A stretch of DNA of 64,000 bases, taken from contig NZ_BAABAQ010000002.1 in the NCBI RefSeq assembly GCF_039537505.1, positions 1-64,000 of the forward strand, in the 5' to 3' direction. Position 1 is the stretch's first letter; each line of letters opens with the position of its first letter. The stretch comes from Streptosporangium oxazolinicum. GTDB lineage: Bacteria; Actinomycetota; Actinomycetes; Streptosporangiales; Streptosporangiaceae. Of the stretch, positions 44,483-52,344 are shown piece by piece. The notes beneath the pieces were generated by a model. That model searched no databases. It was not told where the DNA came from and saw only the letters and a list, made by a program, of their open reading frames with translations. The position numbers and the translations under genes are program-made.

Positions 44483-46296
44483 CAGGCCTCCTGCGGAACG
44501 GTCTTGGGCGCGACGTGGGCCTCGCTCATGCGCTCGGCGTCGAGCCCGGAGAGCTTGTGCCCCTTGGCGAAGAACTTCAACCTGGCCAGCATCGCGACGA
44601 ACGGCTTGGTGAACATGAACACCACCGCGATGTCGATGAGCGTGGTCAGGCCCATGGCGAACGCGAATCCGGCCACGCCGCCGACGGCCAGGAAGTAGAG
44701 CACCACGGCGGCGATGAACATGACGGCGTCGGCGATGAGGATCGTCCGCCGGGCGCGAACCCAGGCGACCTCGATGGCCGTGCGCAGCGAGCGCCGGCCC
44801 TCCTTCATCTCGTCGCGGATGCGTTCGAAGTAGACGATGAACGAGTCCGCGGTGATACCGATCGAGACGATCAGTCCGATGATGTGCGGCAGCGAGAGGC
44901 GGAAGCCCGCGAACGCGCCGAGCAGCACGACGGACTGGTAGGTCACGATCGTGGCCACCACGAGGCTCAGCACCGACACGATGCCCAGACCCCGGTAGTA
45001 GAGCATCGAGTAGACGACGACCAGCAGCAGGCCGATCGCGCCCGCGATGAGGCCGCCGCGCAGCTGGTCGGCGCCCAGCGTGGAGGAGACCTCCTCGATG
45101 GAGCTCTTCTCGAACTTCAGCGGCAGCGCGCCGTACTTGAGCTGGTTGGCCAGCTCGTCGGCCGTCACCTGGGTGAAGCTGCCGGAGATCTGCGCCCGGC
45201 CGCCGGTGATGGGCTCCTGGATGACGGGCGCGGAGATGACCACGCCGTCGAGGACCATGGCGACCTGGTTGCGGGGAGCCTGCGAGTTGAAGGCGGTGGT
45301 GGTGACCTTGGACCACTGGTCGGGGCCCTGGCCCTTGAAGGCGAGCTGGACGAGCCACTCACCGGTGGTCTGGTCGACGCCGGAGGACGCGCTGTCGATC
45401 GAGGTGCCGGTCACGGCCGCCTTGTCGAGCACGAACTTGGTGCTGCCGTCCTGGCTGCAGCCGACGTACTGCTTGTCCGGCGCGTCCTGGGCGCCCACCC
45501 CGGCGTTCTTGGCGCAGTCGAGCGTCTCGAACTGCTTGAGCGCCGCCGGGTCGATCCCGCTGGTGTCGACGCCGGCCATGGGGTCCTCGGGCGTCCCCGG
45601 CGGGGCCGTCGGCACCGCGGAGGGCGCGGCGCTGGCGTCCGGGGCGGCGCTCTTGCCCGGGGCGGCGGACTGGCCGCCGCTCGGCTCGGCGGAGGGTGCG
45701 GCGCTGGCACCGGGGCTCGGGTTGACGAGCGCCGACGACAGGGCGCGGCCGGCCGGGGAGGCTCCCGTGTCGGGCGCGGCGGTCGCGCTGGGCTTCGGCG
45801 TCGCCGACTCGGCGGGCTTGGGATCCTTGCCGCCCTTGCGCCCGGATTCGGTGGGCGAGGGAGCGGGCGTCGGCGTCGGCGCCTGGGTGGGGAGCTGCCC
45901 CGGGGGCGGCGGCGACCCGGCCCCGATCGCCAGCACTTGGCGGAACCTCAGCTCCGCGGTGGTGCCGACCAGCTTGACGACTTCCTCCTGGCCGGCTCCG
46001 GGAACGGAGATGACGATGTTGTCGCCGGATTTGGCGACCTCGGCGTCGGAGATGCCGCTGCCGTTCACCCGCTCACGGATGATGTTCACGGCGAGGTCGA
46101 GGCTCTCCTGCGAGGGAGCGCCCCCGTTCGGCGTGACGGGCTGCAGCGTCACTGTCGTGCCGCCGGCGAGGTCGAGGCCATACTCCGGGGTGTACGCCTT
46201 GTTGAGGAGCATCGCCCCGCCCATGGCGAGAATGATCGCCAGAAGCACCAGGAGCATGCGCCCCGGTCTGCTCTGGCCGCTGGTCGGTCGGGCCAC
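44482..46296 (-). CDS. secD: Protein translocase subunit SecD
   Basis: 604 residues. Membrane segment 1 at about 14-31, GLDLAGGTTVTLQPV (D1 motif), then the extracytoplasmic P1 domain. This is interrupted at about 128-240 by a low-complexity Pro/Ala/Ser/Thr-rich insertion of about 110 residues, before the fold resumes. Five C-terminal segments follow with the D4-D6 motifs (LSLPHIIGLIVSIGITADSFIVYFERIRDE). The insertion is far longer than in E. coli SecD, though Pro/Ala-rich insertions are common in actinobacterial SecD. GTG 46296; the ribosome site is weak. Confidence 0.96.
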   Translation of the reverse strand: MARPTSGQSRPGRMLLVLLAIILAMGGAMLLNKAYTPEYGLDLAGGTTVTLQPVTPNGGAPSQESLDLAVNIIRERVNGSGISDAEVAKSGDNIVISVPGAGQEEVVKLVGTTAELRFRQVLAIGAGSPPPPGQLPTQAPTPTPAPSPTESGRKGGKDPKPAESATPKPSATAAPDTGASPAGRALSSALVNPSPGASAAPSAEPSGGQSAAPGKSAAPDASAAPSAVPTAPPGTPEDPMAGVDTSGIDPAALKQFETLDCAKNAGVGAQDAPDKQYVGCSQDGSTKFVLDKAAVTGTSIDSASSGVDQTTGEWLVQLAFKGQGPDQWSKVTTTAFNSQAPRNQVAMVLDGVVISAPVIQEPITGGRAQISGSFTQVTADELANQLKYGALPLKFEKSSIEEVSSTLGADQLRGGLIAGAIGLLLVVVYSMLYYRGLGIVSVLSLVVATIVTYQSVVLLGAFAGFRLSLPHIIGLIVSIGITADSFIVYFERIRDEMKEGRRSLRTAIEVAWVRARRTILIADAVMFIAAVVLYFLAVGGVAGFAFAMGLTTLIDIAVVFMFTKPFVAMLARLKFFAKGHKLSGLDAERMSEAHVAPKTVPQEA

Positions 46297-46341
46297 TGGT
46301 CGTCAGTTCTTTCGGCTATAGGGGGTTGGAGGTGAGGCTAC

Positions 46342-46707
46342 TCACGGCTTCTTGGTCGTCGTGTCGTGGTCTGCACCCTGCTGTTCGGCCGTCTCCACGA
46401 CACCGTGGTCGACAGCCTTGACATTCTCCTCCTCCGCGTCGTCAACCGGAACCAGGACGCGGCCGATCGCCGCCTTGACCCAGCGCGTCTCCACACCGGG
46501 GGCGATCTCCAGGATCACGTCGTCGGCGTCGATGGCCACCACGGTCGCGAAAAGACCCGTCGTGGTCATCACCCCGGTGCCCGGTGTGAGACTGTTCTGC
46601 ATCTTGACCTGCTCCTGCTGCCGCTTGCGCTGCGGCCGGATGAGCAGGAAGTAGAACACCACGACCATGAGAGCGATCATGATCAGGCTCGAATAGTTGC
46701 CGCCCAC
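46342..46707 (-). CDS. yajC: Preprotein translocase accessory subunit YajC
   Basis: Small single-pass partner of SecDF. 121 residues starting MGGNYSSLIMIALMVVVFYFLLIRPQRKRQQE, with the diagnostic LIRPQRK after the membrane helix and a beta-rich domain (GVMTTTGLFATVVAIDADDVILEIAPGVETRW). The Glu/Asp/Lys-rich tail is typical. GTG 46707 has GGAG 7 bases upstream. Confidence 0.95.
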   Translation of the reverse strand: MGGNYSSLIMIALMVVVFYFLLIRPQRKRQQEQVKMQNSLTPGTGVMTTTGLFATVVAIDADDVILEIAPGVETRWVKAAIGRVLVPVDDAEEENVKAVDHGVVETAEQQGADHDTTTKKP

Positions 46708-46805
46708 AGGGCCGCTCCCTCTCTTGAGAATGACCGGCGAAAGCCGGACGCCATATACGGCCACGCCGCTCAGCACGTCAGCCTACACAGCCAGCCAAGG
46801 CTCGG

Positions 46806-46835
46806 AGTTTAGGCGAGCTGTTAAGAGCGCGGCAA
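46806..46835 (-). promoter_or_regulatory. Probable promoter of yajC-secD-secF
   Basis: On the minus strand TTGCCG (46830-46835), an 18-bp spacer and TAAACT (46806-46811). It lies about 100 bp upstream of yajC in a 225-bp gap after ruvB that is AT-richer than the genes. Confidence 0.55.
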
Positions 46836-46932
46836 CGAAGTCACGATTCGGCACGCAAGGAAGTTCCCATTTCGATACAGTTGTCATCGATCTGTGATCA
46901 ACCCTGTACGACTCCCCTACCGACTCCCAACG

Positions 46933-47991
46933 TTAGATTTGCCCGGGATCATCCTCAAGATCGATGAGGAAAGAGGCGCCGAAGGCGTCCGGCGGGGGCA
47001 CCAGGCCCAGATGGGTCCAGGCCGCGGCGGTCGCGACCCGGCCCCGGGGGGTGCGGGCCAGGAGTCCCTGCCGCACCAGGAACGGCTCGGCGACCACCTC
47101 GACCGTCTCCGGCTCCTCCCCCACCGCGACCGCCAGCGTCGACAGCCCCACCGGCCCGCCGCCGAACTTGCGCAGCAGCGCTCCGAGCACCGCCCGGTCG
47201 AGCCGGTCGAGCCCCTCGGCGTCGACCTCGTAGAGGTTGAGCGCGGCGGAGGCGACATCCCGGGTGACGACGCCCTCGGCGCGCACCTCGGCGAAGTCGC
47301 GGACCCGGCGCAGCAGCCGGTTGGCGATGCGGGGGGTGCCCCGGGAGCGGCCGGCGATCTCACGGGCGGCGTCGCCGGGGAGCTCGACGCCCAGCAGGCG
47401 CGAGGAGCGGTGCAGCACCTCCTCCAGCTCGGCGACCCCGTAGAAGTCCATGTGCGCGACGAAACCGAAGCGGTCGCGCAGCGGCGCGGGGAGCATGCCG
47501 GCCCGGGTGGTGGCCCCGACCAGGGTGAACGGGGCGATCTCCAGCGGGATCGCGGTCGCCCCCGGCCCCTTGCCCACCACGATGTCGACGCGGAAGTCCT
47601 CCATCGCGAGGTAGAGCATCTCCTCGGCGGGCCTGGCCATCCGGTGGATCTCGTCGATGAACAGGACCTCGCCCTCCGAGAGGGTCGACAGGATCGCCGC
47701 GAGGTCGCCGGCCCGCTCCAGCGCGGGCCCCGAGGTGATCCGGAGGGGCACCGAGAGCTCGGTCGCGATGATCATGGAGAGGGTCGTCTTGCCCAGTCCG
47801 GGACCGCCGCTCATCAGCACGTGGTCCGGCGGCCGGTTGCGCCGCAGCGCGCTCTGCAGCACCAGTGACAGCTGCTCGCGCACCCGCTCCTGGCCGATGA
47901 ACTCCGCCAGGCGCCTGGGCCGCAGCGCCGCCTCGATGTTTCTCTCGTCGCCCTCGGCGTCCGGCGACACCAGGTCGCGGTCGGAACTCAC
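46933..47991 (-). CDS. ruvB: Holliday junction branch-migration ATPase RuvB
   Basis: 352 residues. Walker A GGPGLGKTTL at about 62-71, Walker B FIDEIHRM, sensor 1 VGATTRAG, arginine finger region LRDRFGF, and a C-terminal winged helix (DRLDRAVLGALLRKFGGGPVGLSTLAVAVGEE). GTG 47991 has GGAGGGG upstream. Third gene of ruvCAB; ruvA ends 142 bp before it. Confidence 0.97.
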   Translation of the reverse strand: MSSDRDLVSPDAEGDERNIEAALRPRRLAEFIGQERVREQLSLVLQSALRRNRPPDHVLMSGGPGLGKTTLSMIIATELSVPLRITSGPALERAGDLAAILSTLSEGEVLFIDEIHRMARPAEEMLYLAMEDFRVDIVVGKGPGATAIPLEIAPFTLVGATTRAGMLPAPLRDRFGFVAHMDFYGVAELEEVLHRSSRLLGVELPGDAAREIAGRSRGTPRIANRLLRRVRDFAEVRAEGVVTRDVASAALNLYEVDAEGLDRLDRAVLGALLRKFGGGPVGLSTLAVAVGEEPETVEVVAEPFLVRQGLLARTPRGRVATAAAWTHLGLVPPPDAFGASFLIDLEDDPGQI

Positions 47992-48133
47992 GCCGCCCCT
48001 CCCTCGCCCGCCGCGCGGCCCCGCTCACCGTCTCCGGGCACCCCTTTCGTACGGCTCGTACGGCCGCGCCCCCGATCCCCGCCATCCTCCCGGGCAGTCC
48101 GGGCGACCCGGGCGAGCTCGGCCGCCGGGCCCC

Positions 48134-48754
48134 TCATCGCACGCTCAGCGCGCGGAGCGCGGCCTTGAGCAGGGCCGCGACCTGGGGGGTCCGGCCCTCG
48201 GCCAGCTCGGTGTCGGCCTGGGGCTCGACGGCGGCGACCGCCTCGTCGGCGTCTCGCGCCGAGTAGCCCAGGCCGACCAGCCCGGAGTGGACCTGGGCGC
48301 GCCAGGCGGGCGCGGCGGCGCGGCCGTCGAGCGCGGCGTTGACGGCCTCCTCCGGCGTGCCGAGCCTGTTCTTGAGGTCGACGATGATCCGCTGGGCGCC
48401 CTTCGGGCCCACCCCGGGGACCCTGGTCAGCGCCTTGACGTCGGCGGAGGCCACGGCCACCCTGAGCGCGTTGGGGGTGTGCACGGCCAGCATCGCGAGG
48501 GCGACCTTGGGGCCGACCCCGCTGGCCGTCTGCAGCATCTCGAAGGTGCCGCGCTCGTCGTCGGTGGCGAAGCCGAACAGGGTCAGCGACTCCTCGCGGA
48601 CCACCAGCGAGGTGGCCAGCCTGGCCTCCTCCCCCGTCCTGAGCGTCGCCAGCGTGCCCGGCGTGCAGTGCACGAGGACGCCCACCCCGCCGACCTCGAC
48701 GACCGCCCCGTCGGGCGCGATCGCGGTCACCTGTCCTCGCACCGAGGCGATCAC
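48134..48754 (-). CDS. ruvA: Holliday junction DNA-binding protein RuvA
   Basis: 206 residues: N-terminal OB fold (MIASVRGQVTAIAPDGAVVEVGGVGVLVH), tandem helix-hairpin-helix motifs (FEMLQTASGVGPKVALAML and LTRVPGVGPKGAQRIIVDL), and a C-terminal RuvB-contact domain (SGLVGLGYSARDADEAV). GTG 48754 overlaps the ruvC stop as GTGA, with GAGG about 8 bases upstream. Confidence 0.96.
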   Translation of the reverse strand: MIASVRGQVTAIAPDGAVVEVGGVGVLVHCTPGTLATLRTGEEARLATSLVVREESLTLFGFATDDERGTFEMLQTASGVGPKVALAMLAVHTPNALRVAVASADVKALTRVPGVGPKGAQRIIVDLKNRLGTPEEAVNAALDGRAAAPAWRAQVHSGLVGLGYSARDADEAVAAVEPQADTELAEGRTPQVAALLKAALRALSVR

Positions 48755-49350
48755 TTCGCTGTTCCTCTCGGGTATCCGGCCCTGCCACGGCCTCGGAAGT
48801 AGGCGGCGGGGGTCGTGGTGGCGCTCGCGGCCTTCGCGGCGGCCTCGGCCAGCCTGCTCTGGGCCCCGCCCCGCCACACGTGGCAGATCGCGAGGGCGAG
48901 CGCGTCGGCCGCGTCGGCGGGCTTGGGCATCGCGTCCAGCCGCAGCAGGCGGGTCACCATCGTGCCGACCTGCTGCTTGTCGGCCGTGCCGCTGCCGGTG
49001 ATGGCGGCCTTGACCTCGGACGGCGTGTGCAGCGCGACCGGCAGGCCCCTGCGGGACGCGCACAGGATCGCCACGGCGGAGGCCTGGGCGGTGCCCATCA
49101 CGGTCCTGAGGTTGTGCTGGGCGAAGACCCGCTCCACGGCCACCGCGTCGGGCCGGATCTCGTCGAGCCACCGCTCGATGCCCGCCTCGATCGCCACCAG
49201 CCGGGCACCGATCTCGTCGTCGGCCGGGGTGCGGACGACCCCGACCTTGACCAGGCTCAGCGGTGCGCCGGGCCGTCCCTTGACGGCACCGAGCCCGCAT
49301 CGGGTCAGCCCCGGATCGACCCCCATCACCCGCAGCTCGGGCAATCGCAC
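48751..49350 (-). CDS. ruvC: Holliday junction resolvase RuvC
   Basis: 199 residues, RNase-H-like fold. Catalytic acidic residues are recognisable in MGVDPGLTRCG, VAVERVF and the C-terminal DAADALALAICH. A tail of about 35 residues rich in Ala, Arg and Gly follows. GTG 49350 is chosen because GGAGG then lies at 7-base spacing; a GTG at 49356 would be only one base from it. Confidence 0.96.
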   Translation of the reverse strand: MRLPELRVMGVDPGLTRCGLGAVKGRPGAPLSLVKVGVVRTPADDEIGARLVAIEAGIERWLDEIRPDAVAVERVFAQHNLRTVMGTAQASAVAILCASRRGLPVALHTPSEVKAAITGSGTADKQQVGTMVTRLLRLDAMPKPADAADALALAICHVWRGGAQSRLAEAAAKAASATTTPAAYFRGRGRAGYPRGTAK

Positions 49351-49463
49351 CGACACGCCTCCGCTCGCCGAACACCTGTTCGGTGGCAGACTCTACCGCG
49401 TGAGAGCACCCCGCGCACGGCTCTCCCCCGGCCCTGTCGGAGGAGCCGGGGGCGGAACCGGCC

Positions 49464-50741
49464 TCACAGGTGCTGGGCGGCGGGGTCGGCGTCCCGGGCC
49501 TCTCCCACCCTGTCGCGGAGCCGGTCCAGGCGATTCATCACCGGCGAGGCCGAGATCCCGTGGATCACCAGGGAGGCCAGCACGGTGAAGGCGACCACGG
49601 CCCAGAGCTCCTCGGCGGGCACGCCGAAGTCGGCCTGGCCGAGGGCGTAGGCGAGGTAGAACAGCGAGCCGATGCCGCGGATGCCGAAGAACGCCGTCGC
49701 CACGCGCTCGCGCGGCCCCGCCCTGCCGCCCAGCTCGGCGAGCCACCCGGTCAGCGGCCGGATGACCAGGAGCAGCAGGAGGCCGACCGCGGCGCCCCGC
49801 CAGGTGAGCGCGGCCAGGCCGCCCACCGCGACGAAGCCGCCGAGCAGCAGGATCAGCCAGGCGGTGAACAGCCGCTCGATCTGCTCGATGAAGCCGTGCA
49901 GCACCCCGTTGTAGCCGTGACTGCGCTCGGCCGCCCTGATGGTGCAGGCGGCCACGAACACCGCGATGAAGCCGTACCCGTGCACCAGCTCGGTGAGGCC
50001 GTAGGCCAGGAACGTCGCGGCCAGCGCGACGAAGCCGTCGCGGTGCTCGGCCAGCCGCAGGTCGGACTTCTGCGCGCGGAAGAACAGCCGCCCCAGTCCC
50101 CTGCCGATCAGCAGGCCGCACACCACGCCCGCGGCGCACCGGTAGAGCAGGTCCACCAGCGTCCACTCGCCGATCCAGCCGGCGCCCCCGCTGACGGCCA
50201 GCGCGATCGCGGCGTACACCAGCGGGAAGGCGAGGCCGTCGTTGAGGCCCGCCTCGGAGGTGAGGGTGAAGCGGACCTCGTCGTCGGCTTCCTCCGAGTC
50301 GACGGGCTCGCCGACCTGCACGTCGGAGGCGAGCACCGGATCGGTCGGCGCGAGCACCGCGCCCAGCAGCAGCGCCGCCGCCAGGGGCCAGCCGAGCAGG
50401 CCGTACGCGGCGGCGGCCACAGCAAAAACAGTCAGCGGGAGCGTCCATCCCAGCAGGCGCCAGGTGGAGGACCACTCGCGCCGCCCGAAGGGCCGGTTGA
50501 TGGCCAGCCCGGCGCCCATCAGCGAGATCAGCACGCAGATCTCGGTGGCGTGCTCGACCAGTGCCCGGTGGGCCACCGGATCGGGGTCCGGCAGGTCCAG
50601 GGGCAGGGCGTACAGCAGGAGACCGCCCAGCAGGCAGGCAAGGGGAAGGGAGAAGGGACGCCGGTTGAGGAGCCTGGGCAGTGTGGCCGCGAGTAAAGCG
50701 GCGACGCCCGCGACGGCAAAAATCAGATCAGGATTGCCCAT
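49464..50741 (-). CDS. Cation/proton antiporter (CPA1-type)
   Basis: 425 residues with about 12 hydrophobic segments from the very N-terminus (LIFAVAGVAALLAATLPRLL). The cation-binding region is visible in GAVLAPTDPVLASDVQVG and SEAGLNDGLAFPLVY, where APTDPV and the GLND aspartate are the NhaP/CPA1 hallmarks. Probably exchanges Na+ or K+ for H+. It lies between yebC and ruvC, which are usually adjacent in actinobacteria, and so looks like an insertion into that block. ATG 50741. Confidence 0.9.
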   Translation of the reverse strand: MGNPDLIFAVAGVAALLAATLPRLLNRRPFSLPLACLLGGLLLYALPLDLPDPDPVAHRALVEHATEICVLISLMGAGLAINRPFGRREWSSTWRLLGWTLPLTVFAVAAAAYGLLGWPLAAALLLGAVLAPTDPVLASDVQVGEPVDSEEADDEVRFTLTSEAGLNDGLAFPLVYAAIALAVSGGAGWIGEWTLVDLLYRCAAGVVCGLLIGRGLGRLFFRAQKSDLRLAEHRDGFVALAATFLAYGLTELVHGYGFIAVFVAACTIRAAERSHGYNGVLHGFIEQIERLFTAWLILLLGGFVAVGGLAALTWRGAAVGLLLLLVIRPLTGWLAELGGRAGPRERVATAFFGIRGIGSLFYLAYALGQADFGVPAEELWAVVAFTVLASLVIHGISASPVMNRLDRLRDRVGEARDADPAAQHL

Positions 50742-50813
50742 TGTCCGCGTGATATGCCCTCGACCACGCGGACAAACCTCGCAGACAACACGAGGTCACG
50801 CCGAATGGCCGGA

Positions 50814-51566
50814 TTACGCGTCGAGCTTCTCCATGACCTCGTCGGAGACGTCGAAGTTGGCCCAGACGTTCTGCACGTCGTCGCTGTCCTCAAGGGCGTC
50901 GATCAGCCTGAAGACCTTGCGGGCGCCGTCCTCGTCCAGCGGGACGTTCATCGTCGGCATGAAGCTGGACTCGGCCGAGTCGTAGTCGATCCCGGCCTCC
51001 TGCAGGGCCTTGCGGACCGGGACGAGGTCGGTGGCCTCGGAGACGACCTCGAACTGGTCGCCCAGGTCGTTGACCTCCTCGGCGCCCGCGTCGAGGACCG
51101 CGACCAGCACGTCGTCCTCGCCCAGCTCGCCCTTGGGGACGAGCACGACGCCCTTGCGGTTGAACATGTAGGACACCGAGCCGGGGTCGGCCAGCGAGCC
51201 GCCGTTGCGGGTCAGCGCGACGCGGACCTCGGAGGCCGCGCGGTTGCGGTTGTCGGTGAGGCACTCGATCAGCACCGCGACGCCGCCGGGGGCGTAGCCC
51301 TCGTACATGATGGTCTGCCAGTCGGCGCCGCCGGCCTCCAGGCCGCCGCCGCGCTTACGGGCGCGCTCGATGTTGTCGATCGGGACCGAGCTCTTGCGCG
51401 CCTTGGTGATGGCGTCGTACAGCGTCGGGTTGCCGTCCGGATCGGGTCCGCCGGTCCGGGCCGCGACCTCGATGTTCTTGATGAGCTTGGCGAACAGCTT
51501 GCCGCGCTTGGAGTCGAGCGCGGCCTTCTTGTGCTTCGTCGTCGCCCATTTGGAGTGGCCGGACAT
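50814..51566 (-). CDS. yebC: YebC/PmpR-family protein (TACO1-like)
   Basis: 250 residues beginning MSGHSKWATTKHKKAALDSKRGKLF, the family signature. GGGLEAGGADWQTIMYEGYAPGGVAVLIEC and FMPTMNVPL follow. Family members are described as transcription regulators and, more recently, as factors relieving ribosome stalling at proline stretches. ATG 51566 starts 3 bp after the pdxT stop. Confidence 0.95.
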   Translation of the reverse strand: MSGHSKWATTKHKKAALDSKRGKLFAKLIKNIEVAARTGGPDPDGNPTLYDAITKARKSSVPIDNIERARKRGGGLEAGGADWQTIMYEGYAPGGVAVLIECLTDNRNRAASEVRVALTRNGGSLADPGSVSYMFNRKGVVLVPKGELGEDDVLVAVLDAGAEEVNDLGDQFEVVSEATDLVPVRKALQEAGIDYDSAESSFMPTMNVPLDEDGARKVFRLIDALEDSDDVQNVWANFDVSDEVMEKLDA

Positions 51567-51569
51567 CGC

Positions 51570-52160
51570 CTAGAGCTCCCTCACCATCTCAGCGAAATAT
51601 GAATGCACACCGACATCCCCGGTAAGTTCCGGGTGGAAGGACGTGGCGAGCAACGGTCCTTGACGGACCGCGACGATCCTATCCCCAGGTTCGGCCAGTG
51701 CCAGCACTTCGACCCCCGAACCCACGGATTCCACCCAGGGGGCGCGGATGAAGACGGCCCGCATGCCGCCTCGGCCGGCGAAGTCGACGTCGGCCTCGAA
51801 GGAGTCGACCTGGCGCCCGAAGGCGTTGCGGCGGACGACCATGTCGATGCCGCCGATCGTCTGCTGACCTTCGATCCCGCCCTCGATCCGGTCGGCCAGC
51901 ATGATCATTCCGGCGCAGGAGCCGTAGGCGGGCATGCCCGCCTTGATCCGCATCCGGAGTGGTTCGAGCAGCTCGAAGGTCTCGGCGAGCTTCCACATCG
52001 TGGTGGACTCCCCGCCCGGGATGACGAGGCCGTCGACCGCCTCCAGCTCGCGGGGACGCCGTACGGTGACCGCTCTCGCGCCCACCGCCTCCAGGGAGCG
52101 CACGTGCTCGCGCACGTCTCCTTGCAGCGCGAACACGCCGATCGTGGGGACGATGGTCAC
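51570..52160 (-). CDS. pdxT: PLP synthase glutaminase subunit PdxT
   Basis: Releases ammonia from glutamine for PdxS. 196 residues, class I glutaminase fold: IGVFALQGDVREH, LVIPGGESTT, nucleophile cysteine in YGSCAGMI (C82), and the His-Glu pair in TSFHPELTGD. GTG 52160 has AAGGA upstream. Adjacent to yebC. Unusually, it is separated from pdxS by the phoD gene. Confidence 0.96.
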   Translation of the reverse strand: MTIVPTIGVFALQGDVREHVRSLEAVGARAVTVRRPRELEAVDGLVIPGGESTTMWKLAETFELLEPLRMRIKAGMPAYGSCAGMIMLADRIEGGIEGQQTIGGIDMVVRRNAFGRQVDSFEADVDFAGRGGMRAVFIRAPWVESVGSGVEVLALAEPGDRIVAVRQGPLLATSFHPELTGDVGVHSYFAEMVREL

Positions 52161-52267
52161 CGATGGTCCTTCCCGCGCGGGTGAAATGCCCCTTCAGCGT
52201 ATGGCCACCCCTCGGACGGCCCCAAACCGGTTCGCGCTCCGGCTCCGTACGGAAACCCGGAACGCGG

Positions 52268-52305
52268 CACGGGCGCCCCGGCGAACGTTCGGCGGGGCGC
52301 CCGTG
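52268..52305 (-). terminator. Terminator after phoD
   Basis: A 13-bp perfect stem, 52268-52280 with 52293-52305, with an inner CGAA/TTCG pairing in the loop. It lies 40 bp past the phoD stop and upstream of pdxT. pdxT therefore probably has its own promoter. Confidence 0.8.
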
Positions 52306-52344
52306 ACGGTGGGTGCCGGGTGATCGTCGGCGATCACGGCATGA

